A stretch of 8,334 nt of DNA from the NCBI GenBank assembly GCA_945886995.1, contig CAMCZJ010000134.1, positions 1 to 8,334 of the forward strand. Direction: 5' to 3'. Within the stretch, counting starts at the first letter, position 1, and every line of letters begins with the position of its first letter. The notes beneath the pieces are model-generated. The model saw only the letters and a list, made by a program, of their open reading frames with translations. It ran no database searches and was not told the origin of the DNA. A program made the position numbers and the translations under genes. This DNA comes from Asaia bogorensis. GTDB lineage: Bacteria; Pseudomonadota; Alphaproteobacteria; Acetobacterales; Acetobacteraceae. Positions 1-6,469 of the stretch are shown one piece after another.

Positions 1-168
1 AAGTAGCGCGCCTAGCCCCGCATTACCGCTAAAGGACCCAACAACACCGCCAAGAGCAGCCCCGCCAAGGGCACCCACACCCATGCTTTGCTGGGTGGGA
101 GTCATCCCTTCGCATGACGCCAAGCCAAGACTGCCTAGCAGTATCAAAACGCTTCTCGTTAAACGCAT
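1..168 (-). CDS. Glycine-zipper lipoprotein, N-terminal part (cut by left window edge)
   Basis: The frame is open from an ATG at 168 to the window edge, giving 56 residues. Residues 1-19 form a lipoprotein signal peptide: basic start (MRLTRS), a leucine-rich core, and a lipobox LASC with the lipidated Cys at 19. The residue after Cys is Glu, not Asp, which fits outer-membrane sorting. From about residue 30 the chain is a small-residue run with repeated Gly spacing (VGALGGAALGGVVGSFSG), typical of glycine-zipper membrane segments in small envelope lipoproteins. A strong AGGAGG (174-179) sits 5 bases before the start. The gene begins 14 bases after the stop of the Rap1a-like gene, so the two are probably one transcript. 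The C-terminal domain, for example an OmpA-like part, is outside the window. The exact family is therefore uncertain, but lipoprotein status is well supported. Confidence 0.82.
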   Translation of the reverse strand, partial: MRLTRSVLILLGSLGLASCEGMTPTQQSMGVGALGGAALGGVVGSFSGNAGLGALL

Positions 169-182
169 GGTTGCCTCCTGTT

Positions 183-632
183 TCACCGTATGCTGCGCGA
201 TGTGCTTGACCGAGCACGCGATGTGCATGGAAAGCTTCCTTCTGCCCAACGCAAGAGACTATCGAGAGCTGGTTCATTGCTGTACTGAACATTCGCCCGC
301 GCCCATGATGCGAACGCCAAACCTGACTCTGCTACGGAAGGCCCGGGGACTGGGACGCAGAATAAGGGCCGCGATGGACCGCCTGGCGGATAAAGCAGCG
401 TGTGATACTGGCCAAAGCTGGTGAGAAAGCCCTGACAGTAGGCGATCGCCTCAAGCCGCGGTACGCCGCCCCAATTGGGATCGCAGATGGCAGCTAGTTC
501 GCTTGTGGTCCTCACATGAGTCACGACACCTTGGCCCTGCGCGACAGAGGCGCCCTGTGCCATGGGTCCCGACATAGGTATTCCAGCGCCTGTAAGAAGT
601 AAGGCTAAGGTAAAGGTAGTGACACTTCGCAT
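183..632 (-). CDS. Rap1a/Tai-like exported protein
   Basis: This 149-residue protein has an N-terminal signal peptide (MRSVTTFTLALLLTGAG, likely cleaved near residues 26-31), so it should act in the periplasm. The mature part has four cysteines (50, 66, 92, 136), enough for two disulfides. Its layout matches the Rap1a/Tai family: a 'TTSELAAICD' opening, 'AIAYCQGFLTSF', then 'FCVPVP', a helical segment, and a closing 'LLRWAEGSFPC'. Founding members of that family are immunity proteins that block type VI secretion amidases, but many family members are uncharacterised and carried without an effector. No effector or secretion gene is visible here, so an immunity role is not claimed. The frame extends upstream to 935, but the ATG at 632 was chosen because AAAGGAG lies 6 bases ahead and the signal peptide starts there. 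The last 13 residues after Cys136 are Ser/Arg-rich and look unstructured. Confidence 0.82.
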   Translation of the reverse strand: MRSVTTFTLALLLTGAGIPMSGPMAQGASVAQGQGVVTHVRTTSELAAICDPNWGGVPRLEAIAYCQGFLTSFGQYHTLLYPPGGPSRPLFCVPVPGPSVAESGLAFASWARANVQYSNEPALDSLLRWAEGSFPCTSRARSSTSRSIR

Positions 633-825
633 GGCTGTCTCCTTTGACCATTCGGCGGTTGCCGTTACAGACCTTGTCGCGCGCAGGCCGCTGGTGAAAT
701 TCGTCATTCGTCTCAACACAACCGGCCAATTCCAGGGAAGCGGACATAAGAATTGGTACGCTAAGCAGGGGTCGCATGCTGGACTCCTCCGGAACCGATG
801 ATCTGATACCAAGCTCAAGGTCACG
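633..825. other. Intergenic, probable promoter region of the Rap1a-like gene
   Basis: These 193 bases separate the two upstream minus-strand small genes. They contain the Shine-Dalgarno AAAGGAG at 639-645 for the gene at 632. I see no convincing sigma-70 promoter pair and no hairpin followed by a T-run after the lipoprotein stop at 826. The Rap1a-like gene and the gene after it could have their own promoter here, or they could be read through from the lipoprotein gene. Confidence 0.4.
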
Positions 826-1068
826 CTAACGCGAGCCTGTTGCACCGACCGCCTGATCAACGGCCCTCCCGGCTGCTGTACCCGGCGGATTACCTGGCAT
901 ACCGTCCGATTGCATCGGATAAGCCCCGGAGACATTGCCGCCCGCCGCGCGGTCCAAAGCGCGTGTGGCGGCAGTTCCTGGCGGATTCACCGGACTTGCC
1001 TGTCGCTGCTCGCAGGCAGCGGTGAATGTGATCAGGAGCACGACAGCCGCAGTTCGAATAACTTGCAT
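826..1068 (-). CDS. Small lipoprotein with duplicated NPPGTAA motif
   Basis: This 80-residue protein starts with a lipoprotein signal (MQVIRTAAVVLLITFTAAC). The lipobox is TAAC with Cys at 19 and Glu at +2, so outer-membrane anchoring is likely. The mature part is only about 60 residues, rich in Ala, Gly and Pro, with no hydrophobic core, so it is probably extended or disordered. It carries a 16-residue repeat twice, at 28-43 and 60-75 (NPPGTAA-x-RA-x-D-x-A-x-G, 12 of 16 identical). GAGGAG (1077-1082) lies 8 bases before the ATG and fixes the start. I have an impression of similar short NPPGTAA lipoproteins in alphaproteobacteria but know no function. It may belong to the same envelope-directed group as the two genes downstream on this strand. 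Confidence 0.8.
   Translation of the reverse strand: MQVIRTAAVVLLITFTAACEQRQASPVNPPGTAATRALDRAAGGNVSGAYPMQSDGMPGNPPGTAAGRAVDQAVGATGSR
844..987 (-). repeat. Two imperfect 48-base coding repeats (NPPGTAA units)
   Basis: The units occupy 940-987 and 844-891, offset by 96 bases (32 codons). They are 12 of 16 identical at the protein level. The DNA differs at many third positions (for example CCAGGAACTGCC versus CCGGGTACAGCA). The protein pattern has therefore been kept while the bases drifted, which argues for selection on the peptide rather than a recent duplication. Confidence 0.8.
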
Positions 1069-1515
1069 GAGTTTTACTCCTCACCATGGTGGAGCCGCAC
1101 AAACATTCTCATCCAATAGGCTCCCTGGCAGATCTAAGTGTCTCTCGACCGAATGTTCATAATTTTTTCGTCCAATGACTCTTGCGCACACCGCAGGCCC
1201 TTACCGCAAGAAACTTTTAAGTGATGTGTCCAACGTCGGTACATATCGGACCAAACTGGCGATTTGAGGTACGGAGGATTTCTGCCTCATCGCAAGCCAG
1301 CTTACGACTGACCCCGTGTCCCCGCGTTGATCTTTCGGCGCGCCGGGCGGCGCCCGCCGGTCCACAGGGCGCGTTACCTGATAGGAACCTGAGGGCGACG
1401 TTCCGTCACAGTCCTATTCATCCCCTGTGAACTCCAGGCCCTGCTAACACCAGAGGAGATCAGCCTTGCTGCGGCTGGCACCGGATACAGACAACGTCAT
1501 CAGCCAAAATAGAGG
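1069..1515. other. 447-base interval without a convincing gene
   Basis: The interval lies between the stop of the MFS gene and the start of the small lipoprotein gene, all on the minus strand. It holds the lipoprotein Shine-Dalgarno (1077-1082) and, on the minus strand, an A/T-rich stretch at about 1150-1175 that could form part of its promoter, although no good -35/-10 pair is evident. A GC-rich dyad sits at 1344-1356. A short hairpin, CAGCC/GGCTG at 1461-1477, lies downstream of the MFS stop without a T-run, so it is not a clear terminator. The 69-residue plus-strand frame at 1221-1430 shows no recognisable domain or ribosome-binding site. Confidence 0.5.
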
Positions 1516-2685
1516 TCAGCCCCGCGCCAAATCCCGCCTGAACCAAACATACAGCCCAAGCCCAACGCCCAACGCTGCCACCGCAAAGAAAACCGGCGCT
1601 GTCGCGCTGCCCGAGACATCCCTCAGCCAGCCAGCAAAGGCCGGGCAGCCGGTGCAACCCGCATAGAACCAAACGAAATAAACGCCCAATCCCCGCGCGC
1701 GGCGTTCCGGCGCCACGGCCTCAGCCGCCAATGCTGAAAACACGGTAATCGGCAGGGCGTAGCAGAAGCCATGCATTAGCCCCAAAGCCGGCGCCCAGGC
1801 CACATCCATTATCGGCAAGGCAAGCGCCGCCAGCATGGCAAGTAGTGTTGCGCTGATCGTCATCGGTCCCACCATCCCCGCGCGGCGCGCAAGCCAGGCG
1901 CCCGCCGGCACGGCCAGTAAATTGGACCAGGAAATAAGGGAGACTGCGAAGCTTGCCTCCGCCAGGCCAAGCCCGCGCGCCATCAGCATCGGCGGCGCGA
2001 AGCTCACCAGCACCATATAGGCGCCATTCACCAGCGCCCAGCACGCGCCGGCCAGGCACATGCGGCGAAACTCGGCCTGCGTCAGTGCGCTACTCGTGCT
2101 GGTGCTTGCCGGCAGCGCGCGCGGTTCCGGCCCGCGGGCGAGGGTAACCGCAATGAAGGCAATGCCGGCAGCAAAGGCTACGACCTGATAGGGAAATTGC
2201 CAGCCATGATCAGGCACAAAGCCGGGCAGGACGGCCTGCGCCGCGGCAATGCCAAGCGGCCAACCCAGCACATAGACCGCCATGGCGGGGAAAAGGTCTC
2301 GGCCAATGAAACGGTCCTGCACCATTTTTGTCAGCAGCAAGATCACCAGCAGCGTGCCGAGCCCCATCAGCAACCGCCCCGCCACTAGCCGGACTAAGTC
2401 ATCCGCGCTGGTGGAAACAACCGCACCCAGGATCAGCAGCAAAATCCCAAGCAGCACGCCGCGCCTATCGCCCAAACGCTGCGCGACCAGGCCCAGCGGA
2501 TAGGCGAGGAAAAGCCCCGGCAGCCAGAACAGGCCAACCAACGTGCCAAAGCCTGCCCAATCCAGCGCGAAGGCTTCTACCAAAGCAGGGCCGGAAGCGC
2601 CGGGCGCCTGGAACATCGCGCCCAGCGCAGCGCGCAAGATAAACACTGCAACAAGAAAGGCAGTGGCGGTTCTCAGAAAATCCAT
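1516..2685 (-). CDS. MFS transporter
   Basis: This 389-residue integral membrane protein has about twelve hydrophobic segments, the usual length and layout of the major facilitator superfamily. MFS motif A lies in the loop after the second segment (GLVAQRLGDRRG, about residues 65-76), with the expected Gly, Asp and Arg. The second half opens near residue 205 after a hydrophilic Ser/Thr-rich linker (PASTSTSSAL), separating two six-helix halves. Proton-driven uptake or efflux at the inner membrane follows from the family. The substrate cannot be read, although the compact length resembles cyanate/nitroimidazole-type (CP) carriers. The ATG at 2685 was chosen. A GTG at 2706 would add seven polar residues and leave only 6 bases after the DUF3293 stop, and neither start has a strong Shine-Dalgarno. 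It is probably cotranscribed with the two upstream genes. Confidence 0.88.
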   Translation of the reverse strand: MDFLRTATAFLVAVFILRAALGAMFQAPGASGPALVEAFALDWAGFGTLVGLFWLPGLFLAYPLGLVAQRLGDRRGVLLGILLLILGAVVSTSADDLVRLVAGRLLMGLGTLLVILLLTKMVQDRFIGRDLFPAMAVYVLGWPLGIAAAQAVLPGFVPDHGWQFPYQVVAFAAGIAFIAVTLARGPEPRALPASTSTSSALTQAEFRRMCLAGACWALVNGAYMVLVSFAPPMLMARGLGLAEASFAVSLISWSNLLAVPAGAWLARRAGMVGPMTISATLLAMLAALALPIMDVAWAPALGLMHGFCYALPITVFSALAAEAVAPERRARGLGVYFVWFYAGCTGCPAFAGWLRDVSGSATAPVFFAVAALGVGLGLYVWFRRDLARG

Positions 2686-2712
2686 TTTAGTGTGTTTCCC
2701 GTTCACAGGCGT

Positions 2713-3165
2713 TCACGGGCAACACACTAAACCCTTCTCTGGTCGTATTTTCCGAGTCGCCAAGTGATTCCACTTGGCTTGAAAACACTCCAGCCGCGCT
2801 TTGCCACCGCGCCGCAGCGCCACCATCGCGTTCTGTCGGAACAACCGCGCCAGCCGCTTGCCGCGCGCCGCGCTGATGCCGATGAAGCAATGGGCTTCCC
2901 ACCAGCGCTTGGCGCCGCCTTTACCTTCAACGTAGTGCAAACCCCGCAAGCGTTCCCGCAAGGCCGCGTGGCGCTGCGCGTTCCAGCCTGGTGGCATGCG
3001 CCGGCTGAAGGGATTGCCGGCGGCGATGAAAACACCTTCCTGCACGCGCCAGCCTCTCAGCAGCGCATCCAAAGATGGCGCGCGCTGACCGATGCGCGCT
3101 GCATGCGCGCCCGCAAAATAGCAGGAAGCGCGATAGGCCCGAAAAAGCTGATCAGCGCGCTTCAT
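2713..3165 (-). CDS. DUF3293 domain-containing protein
   Basis: This 150-residue soluble protein has no signal peptide or membrane segment. It matches the DUF3293 pattern: an opening 'FRAYRASCYFAG' (8-19), a central 'FIAAGNPFSRRMPPGWN' block (46-62), a following helix with 'ERLRGLHYVEGKG', and a closing 'FRQNAMVAL' (109-117). DUF3293 has no assigned function that I know of. Its ATG overlaps the stop of the rRNA methyltransferase gene as ATGA (3162-3165), so translation is probably coupled. The tail after residue 125 is basic and continues past the usual domain end. The protein is unusually rich in Arg and Lys, which could suit nucleic-acid contact, but that is speculation. The family call rests on motif memory, not on a profile search. 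Confidence 0.78.
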   Translation of the reverse strand: MKRADQLFRAYRASCYFAGAHAARIGQRAPSLDALLRGWRVQEGVFIAAGNPFSRRMPPGWNAQRHAALRERLRGLHYVEGKGGAKRWWEAHCFIGISAARGKRLARLFRQNAMVALRRGGKARLECFQAKWNHLATRKIRPEKGLVCCP

Positions 3166-4436
3166 CGCAATTGCAGCAACATGCCCTTGAGGTAAGCGCT
3201 TTCCGGCAACATTGGATGCAGCGGATGGTCCGGCCCCGCACCGCCAATATGCAGAATGCGCGCTTCCCGCCCCGCACGCTGCACGCCCCAGGCGACGGCA
3301 TCGGCGAATTCACCAAGTGCGACATGATGGCTGCAAGACGCGATGAAGAAAAACCCGCCCTTTTCCACCAAAGTCGCGCCCAGCCGCGCCAACTTGCCAT
3401 AGGCGCGCAGGGCTGCCGGTTGATCCTTACGTGCCTTGGCGAAAGCGGGCGGGTCCGTGATCACCACGCCAAAACGCTTGCCTGCGCCCACCATGCGTTC
3501 AAGCGCTTCCAAAGCCTCGGCCCTTTGCGTTTCCACACGATCAGCAACGCCATTGCGCCGCGCCGCTTCAAGGGCGAGTGCCAGCGCCGCTTCGCTGCGG
3601 TCCAACAGCGTGACATGCGCCGCACCCGCGACGGCCGCGGAAATACCAAAGCCGCCCGTGTGGCAGAAGGCGTCCAGAACCGTGGCACCCTTGGCCAACC
3701 GCGCAACGCGGGCGCGATGTTCGCGCTGATCAAAGAACCAGCCGGTTTTTTGCCCGCCGAGTGGATCAACCGCGAAGGAAAGCCCGCTTTCCTCAACGGA
3801 CATCATCCCGGCTTCGCCATGCAGTAGTTTGGTTTCCTCGGGCAGGCCCTCCAGCGCGCGCACGGCGCTGTCATTGCGCGCAATCACCATGCGTGGCGCG
3901 ATCAGCGCCTGCAGCGCTTCCAGGATCAGCGGTGTCGCGGCTTCCATGCCGGCACTATTGGCCTGGATCGTCACCGCGTCGCCGTAGCGATCAATCACGA
4001 GGCCTGGCAGGCCATCCGCTTCGGCATGGATCAGCCGGTAATGCGGACGGTCGAACAGCTTGTCCCGCAGCGTCAGCGCTTCCTGCAGGCGCTTCTTAAA
4101 CCAGTCAGCGTCGCAGGCGGCATCGGGATTGCGATCCAGCTTGCGCGCGCCAATCAGCGAATGGGGGTTGAAATGCCAAACGCCATGCTTGACGCCATCA
4201 TCACCCTCCAGCCGCACAACACTACCGGGCGGCAAAGCCTTGGCCGCCGGCGTCATGGCGATTTCATTGGAAAAGGCCCAAGGGTGGCCGGATTTCACGC
4301 GGCGGTCTCGGCCAGGGAGCAGGCGGATCACGGGTGGTACGGTAGCATTCATGCGCCGGACCATGGCGGTTTGCCGCTTGTCTCGCAATGCGCGAAGCGC
4401 CAGTAAGCGCTGATATTGATCTGCCGAGACCTTCAT
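3162..4436 (-). CDS. rlmI: Class I rRNA methyltransferase, RlmI-like (23S rRNA m5C)
   Basis: This 424-residue cytosolic enzyme has the RlmI architecture: an N-terminal PUA-like RNA-binding domain (about 36-105, including 'GHPWAFSNEI'), a linker domain with 'GLPGLVIDRYGD' (142-153), and a Rossmann methyltransferase domain. Motif I for S-adenosylmethionine is VLDAFCHTGGFG (253-264). The catalytic region shows DPPAFAK (328-334) and SCSHH (367-371), whose Cys368 fits the nucleophilic cysteine of m5C methyltransferases. E. coli RlmI methylates C1962 of 23S rRNA, and the same role is inferred here. RlmI is normally near 400 residues, so the first 28 residues may be untranslated. ATGs at 4364 and 4352 are alternatives, the latter fitting family N-termini best. 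No start has a good Shine-Dalgarno. It is the first gene of the run with DUF3293 and the MFS gene. Confidence 0.87.
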   Translation of the reverse strand: MKVSADQYQRLLALRALRDKRQTAMVRRMNATVPPVIRLLPGRDRRVKSGHPWAFSNEIAMTPAAKALPPGSVVRLEGDDGVKHGVWHFNPHSLIGARKLDRNPDAACDADWFKKRLQEALTLRDKLFDRPHYRLIHAEADGLPGLVIDRYGDAVTIQANSAGMEAATPLILEALQALIAPRMVIARNDSAVRALEGLPEETKLLHGEAGMMSVEESGLSFAVDPLGGQKTGWFFDQREHRARVARLAKGATVLDAFCHTGGFGISAAVAGAAHVTLLDRSEAALALALEAARRNGVADRVETQRAEALEALERMVGAGKRFGVVITDPPAFAKARKDQPAALRAYGKLARLGATLVEKGGFFFIASCSHHVALGEFADAVAWGVQRAGREARILHIGGAGPDHPLHPMLPESAYLKGMLLQLR

Positions 4437-4612
4437 TCGCTTCGTGCTGCCGCGGCGACGCTCCGCTTGCTGGCAGCGCCCAAGCCCGGTAGCCTGCGTT
4501 TGCTTGATAATTCACCGGTGCCAGCTTAACCGCTTGCGGGCAAGAAGGCGAAAAGCCCTCATAACAAAACACGGCCGCGCGTATTCCGCGCAGCTTCGGG
4601 AGGATTTGGTTC
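4437..4612. promoter_or_regulatory. Divergent intergenic region between rlmI and the TTT receptor gene
   Basis: These 176 bases lie between genes transcribed away from each other, so promoters for both are expected. Visible structure includes the perfect palindrome CACCGGTG (4513-4520), the dyad CTTGCGGGCAAG (4533-4544), and a small hairpin GCGCG/CGCGC (4577-4591) just ahead of the receptor Shine-Dalgarno GGGAGG (4598-4603). No convincing -35/-10 pair could be fixed. The dyads are short enough to arise by chance in GC-rich DNA. Confidence 0.45.
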
Positions 4613-5584
4613 ATGGTCCATCACATCGCACGCCGTCCCTTGCTGGCAGGCCTCGCCGGGCTTGGCCTGGCGAGCCCAGCATTCGCGCAAAGCGGCGCCG
4701 CGCCGCGCCCCATCACCATCATTGTTCCGTTCGCGCCTGGCGGCAGCACGGATATCGTGAGCCGCCTATTGGCCGAACGCATGTCAAGCTTGCTCGGCCA
4801 GCCAGTGCAGGTCGAAAACCGTGCCGGCGCCAATACCATTATCGGCGCTGAATTCGTGGCCCGCGCGCGGCCAGATGGCCATACGCTGCTCATGGCCGCC
4901 GGCACCACGCTGACGATCAATCCGGTGATTGTGCCCAATCTTCCCTACAAGCTTGAAGATTTCGCGCCGGTGATGCTGGCCACCACCTTTCCTTTCGGCA
5001 TCATCACGCAAATGCGTGGCGGCGCGGTGGATGTGCCGGCCTGGGTTGCGGCGGCCAAGGCGCGGCCCGGGCAAATGACCTATGGCACCAATGGTCCGAC
5101 GACGCTGACGAATGTCGCGATGCTGATGGTGATGGAACGGCTGGGCATCACCATGCAGGATGTCACCTATCGCGGAGATTCCGCACAGCTTGCCGCCTTC
5201 ATGGCGGGTGATCTTGATGTGCTTGTTGTGTCGGGCGGCACCGCCCAGCCCGTGCATCGTGATGGCCGCGGCAGATTGATCGCCTGGACCAGCGGGCGGC
5301 GCATTGCTTCAACGCCGGATGTGCCTTCCATCGCGGAATTCGCCCCTGGCCTGGATGTCTTGAGCTGGTTTGGTTTGCTCGCCCCCGCGCGCACGCCGCA
5401 GGATGTGGTGCAGCGCGTGAATGCCGCCGCGAATGAGGCGCTGAAGGATGAGAGAATTCGCGAAAGACTAATCACGGAAGGGCAGTTCCTGGCCGGCGGT
5501 TCGCCCGAGGATTTTGCTGATTTCCTGCGCCTTTCCGATACGCAATGGCGCCCGATCTTGAGCAAGCTGAACGTGCCGCGCTAA
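4613..5584 (+). CDS. Tripartite tricarboxylate transporter receptor (Bug/TctC family)
   Basis: This 323-residue periplasmic solute-binding protein is of the usual Bug length. Residues 1-25 form a signal peptide with a twin-arginine-like ARRPLLAG start and cleavage after AFA, so Tat or Sec export is possible. Family signatures follow in order: RPITIIVPFAPGGSTDIVSR (32-51), the ligand-loop region GQPVQVENRAGANTIIGAE (62-80), RPDGHTLL (86-93), a central 'MTYGTNGP' block, and 'TPDVPSIAEF' in the second lobe. Bug proteins bind carboxylates or related small acids and deliver them to TctA/TctB membrane partners. No tctA or tctB is in view, so this is an orphan receptor here, which is common in Bug-rich genomes. 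The start is supported by GGGAGG 9 bases upstream. It converges on the DMT gene with a 9-base gap. The ligand is unknown. Confidence 0.93.
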   Translation: MVHHIARRPLLAGLAGLGLASPAFAQSGAAPRPITIIVPFAPGGSTDIVSRLLAERMSSLLGQPVQVENRAGANTIIGAEFVARARPDGHTLLMAAGTTLTINPVIVPNLPYKLEDFAPVMLATTFPFGIITQMRGGAVDVPAWVAAAKARPGQMTYGTNGPTTLTNVAMLMVMERLGITMQDVTYRGDSAQLAAFMAGDLDVLVVSGGTAQPVHRDGRGRLIAWTSGRRIASTPDVPSIAEFAPGLDVLSWFGLLAPARTPQDVVQRVNAAANEALKDERIRERLITEGQFLAGGSPEDFADFLRLSDTQWRPILSKLNVPR

Positions 5585-5593
5585 CTGACGCGT

Positions 5594-6469
5594 TCAGCCC
5601 CTGACCGCCAGTATCACGCCCGACAATACCAAGGCCAGCGCCAGAATTTCGCGGAGGCCGAAGGGCTCGCCCAGGAAAAGCGCAGCACCCACCACGCCAA
5701 CTACAGGCGTGATGACAGTGCCAAGCGATGCAAGCGATGCCGGCAGCAACTTAAGCGCGGCGAACCAGGAAAGATAGCAAAGCCCAAGCGCGAAAACGCC
5801 ACCATAAATCAGCAGCCCAACACCCAGCGCCGAAACCCTGCTGAAATCGAGCGGATCGAAGATAATGGCCGCGATGAACAGTGGCGCCACGCCAATGCCA
5901 ACCTGCCAGGCAACGGAACTTGATGGCGGCAGGCCAAGCGGCATGCGCTTAGTCAGCACTGTGCCCAGTGCAAACAGCACTGCCGAGCCTAAGCCCAAAG
6001 CAACGCCGGGCAGCTTCGCGATGCCAAGATCAAGCCCCTTGCCCAGCACCAGATAAACCAGGCCCGATAGCGCCAGCACCAGCGCCAATACACGCGCAAG
6101 GCTTGGCCTTTCCCCAAGGACCCCCCAGGCGAAAACCGCCGCCCAGACCGGCATCGTGTAGCAAATGATGGTTGCCTCAGACGCCGAAAGCCACAGCAGG
6201 GAAAAACTCGCAAGCCCCATCCAGGCCGTGACGTTCAACAGCGAAATCAGCGTAAGCCTGCCCCAAATGGCGCGCGGCACGACAAGGCTTTGCCTTTGCG
6301 CCAGCACCACCACCAGCAGCACAATGAAGCCAAGGCCGCCGCCAATGGCGCGCGTGGTCAGCGGCGGCAATTCGGCCAGCAGCACTTTCATCGCCGGCCA
6401 ATTCATGCCCCAGCCGACGGTCGTTATCACCAGCAGAAGCAAGCCGCGCTGGTAGGCGGCAGGGTTCAA
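5594..6469 (-). CDS. DMT-family transporter with two EamA domains
   Basis: This 291-residue inner-membrane protein has about ten hydrophobic helices arranged as two EamA repeats (about 10-142 and 152-290). Each repeat ends with the same signature before its last helix: 'GVLGERPSLARVLAL' (116-130) and 'FLGEPFGLREILALAL' (265-280). It also has the typical first-helix 'GWGMNWPAMK'. The family mostly exports or exchanges metabolites and amino acids, and the substrate is not readable. The start is a TTG at 6469 whose TTGA overlaps the TGA stop of the aldolase gene, so translation is likely by reinitiation. The only nearby purine run (GAAGAG) is about 14 bases ahead, too far for a good Shine-Dalgarno. 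The next in-frame ATG (6406) would delete the first helix, which favours the TTG. Confidence 0.92.
   Translation of the reverse strand: MNPAAYQRGLLLLVITTVGWGMNWPAMKVLLAELPPLTTRAIGGGLGFIVLLVVVLAQRQSLVVPRAIWGRLTLISLLNVTAWMGLASFSLLWLSASEATIICYTMPVWAAVFAWGVLGERPSLARVLALVLALSGLVYLVLGKGLDLGIAKLPGVALGLGSAVLFALGTVLTKRMPLGLPPSSSVAWQVGIGVAPLFIAAIIFDPLDFSRVSALGVGLLIYGGVFALGLCYLSWFAALKLLPASLASLGTVITPVVGVVGAALFLGEPFGLREILALALVLSGVILAVRG

Noticed and set aside
633..935. N-terminal extension of the Rap1a-like frame up to 935
   Set aside because: It would bury the signal peptide 101 residues inside, overlap the lipoprotein gene in another frame, and bypass the good Shine-Dalgarno before 632.
1344..1356. GC-rich dyad CGGGC/GCCCG
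   Set aside because: Short dyads of this composition are frequent in such DNA. It is not placed next to a start or stop and has no T-run.
1221..1430. 69-residue plus-strand open frame in the gap
   Set aside because: There is no ribosome-binding site, no recognisable domain and a low-complexity Arg/Pro/Ala-rich end.
1425..1433. CCTGTGAAC recurring in inverted orientation at about 2701-2709, flanking the MFS gene
   Set aside because: The 9-base match stops at both ends and has no target-site duplication or transposase, so it is within chance for a window this size.
1461..1477. Hairpin CAGCC/GGCTG downstream of the MFS stop as a terminator
   Set aside because: Only 5 pairs and no T-run on the minus strand; not enough for an intrinsic terminator call.
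3075..3827. 250-residue plus-strand frame opposite the methyltransferase
   Set aside because: It is antisense to the RlmI-like catalytic domain and carries no motif of its own.
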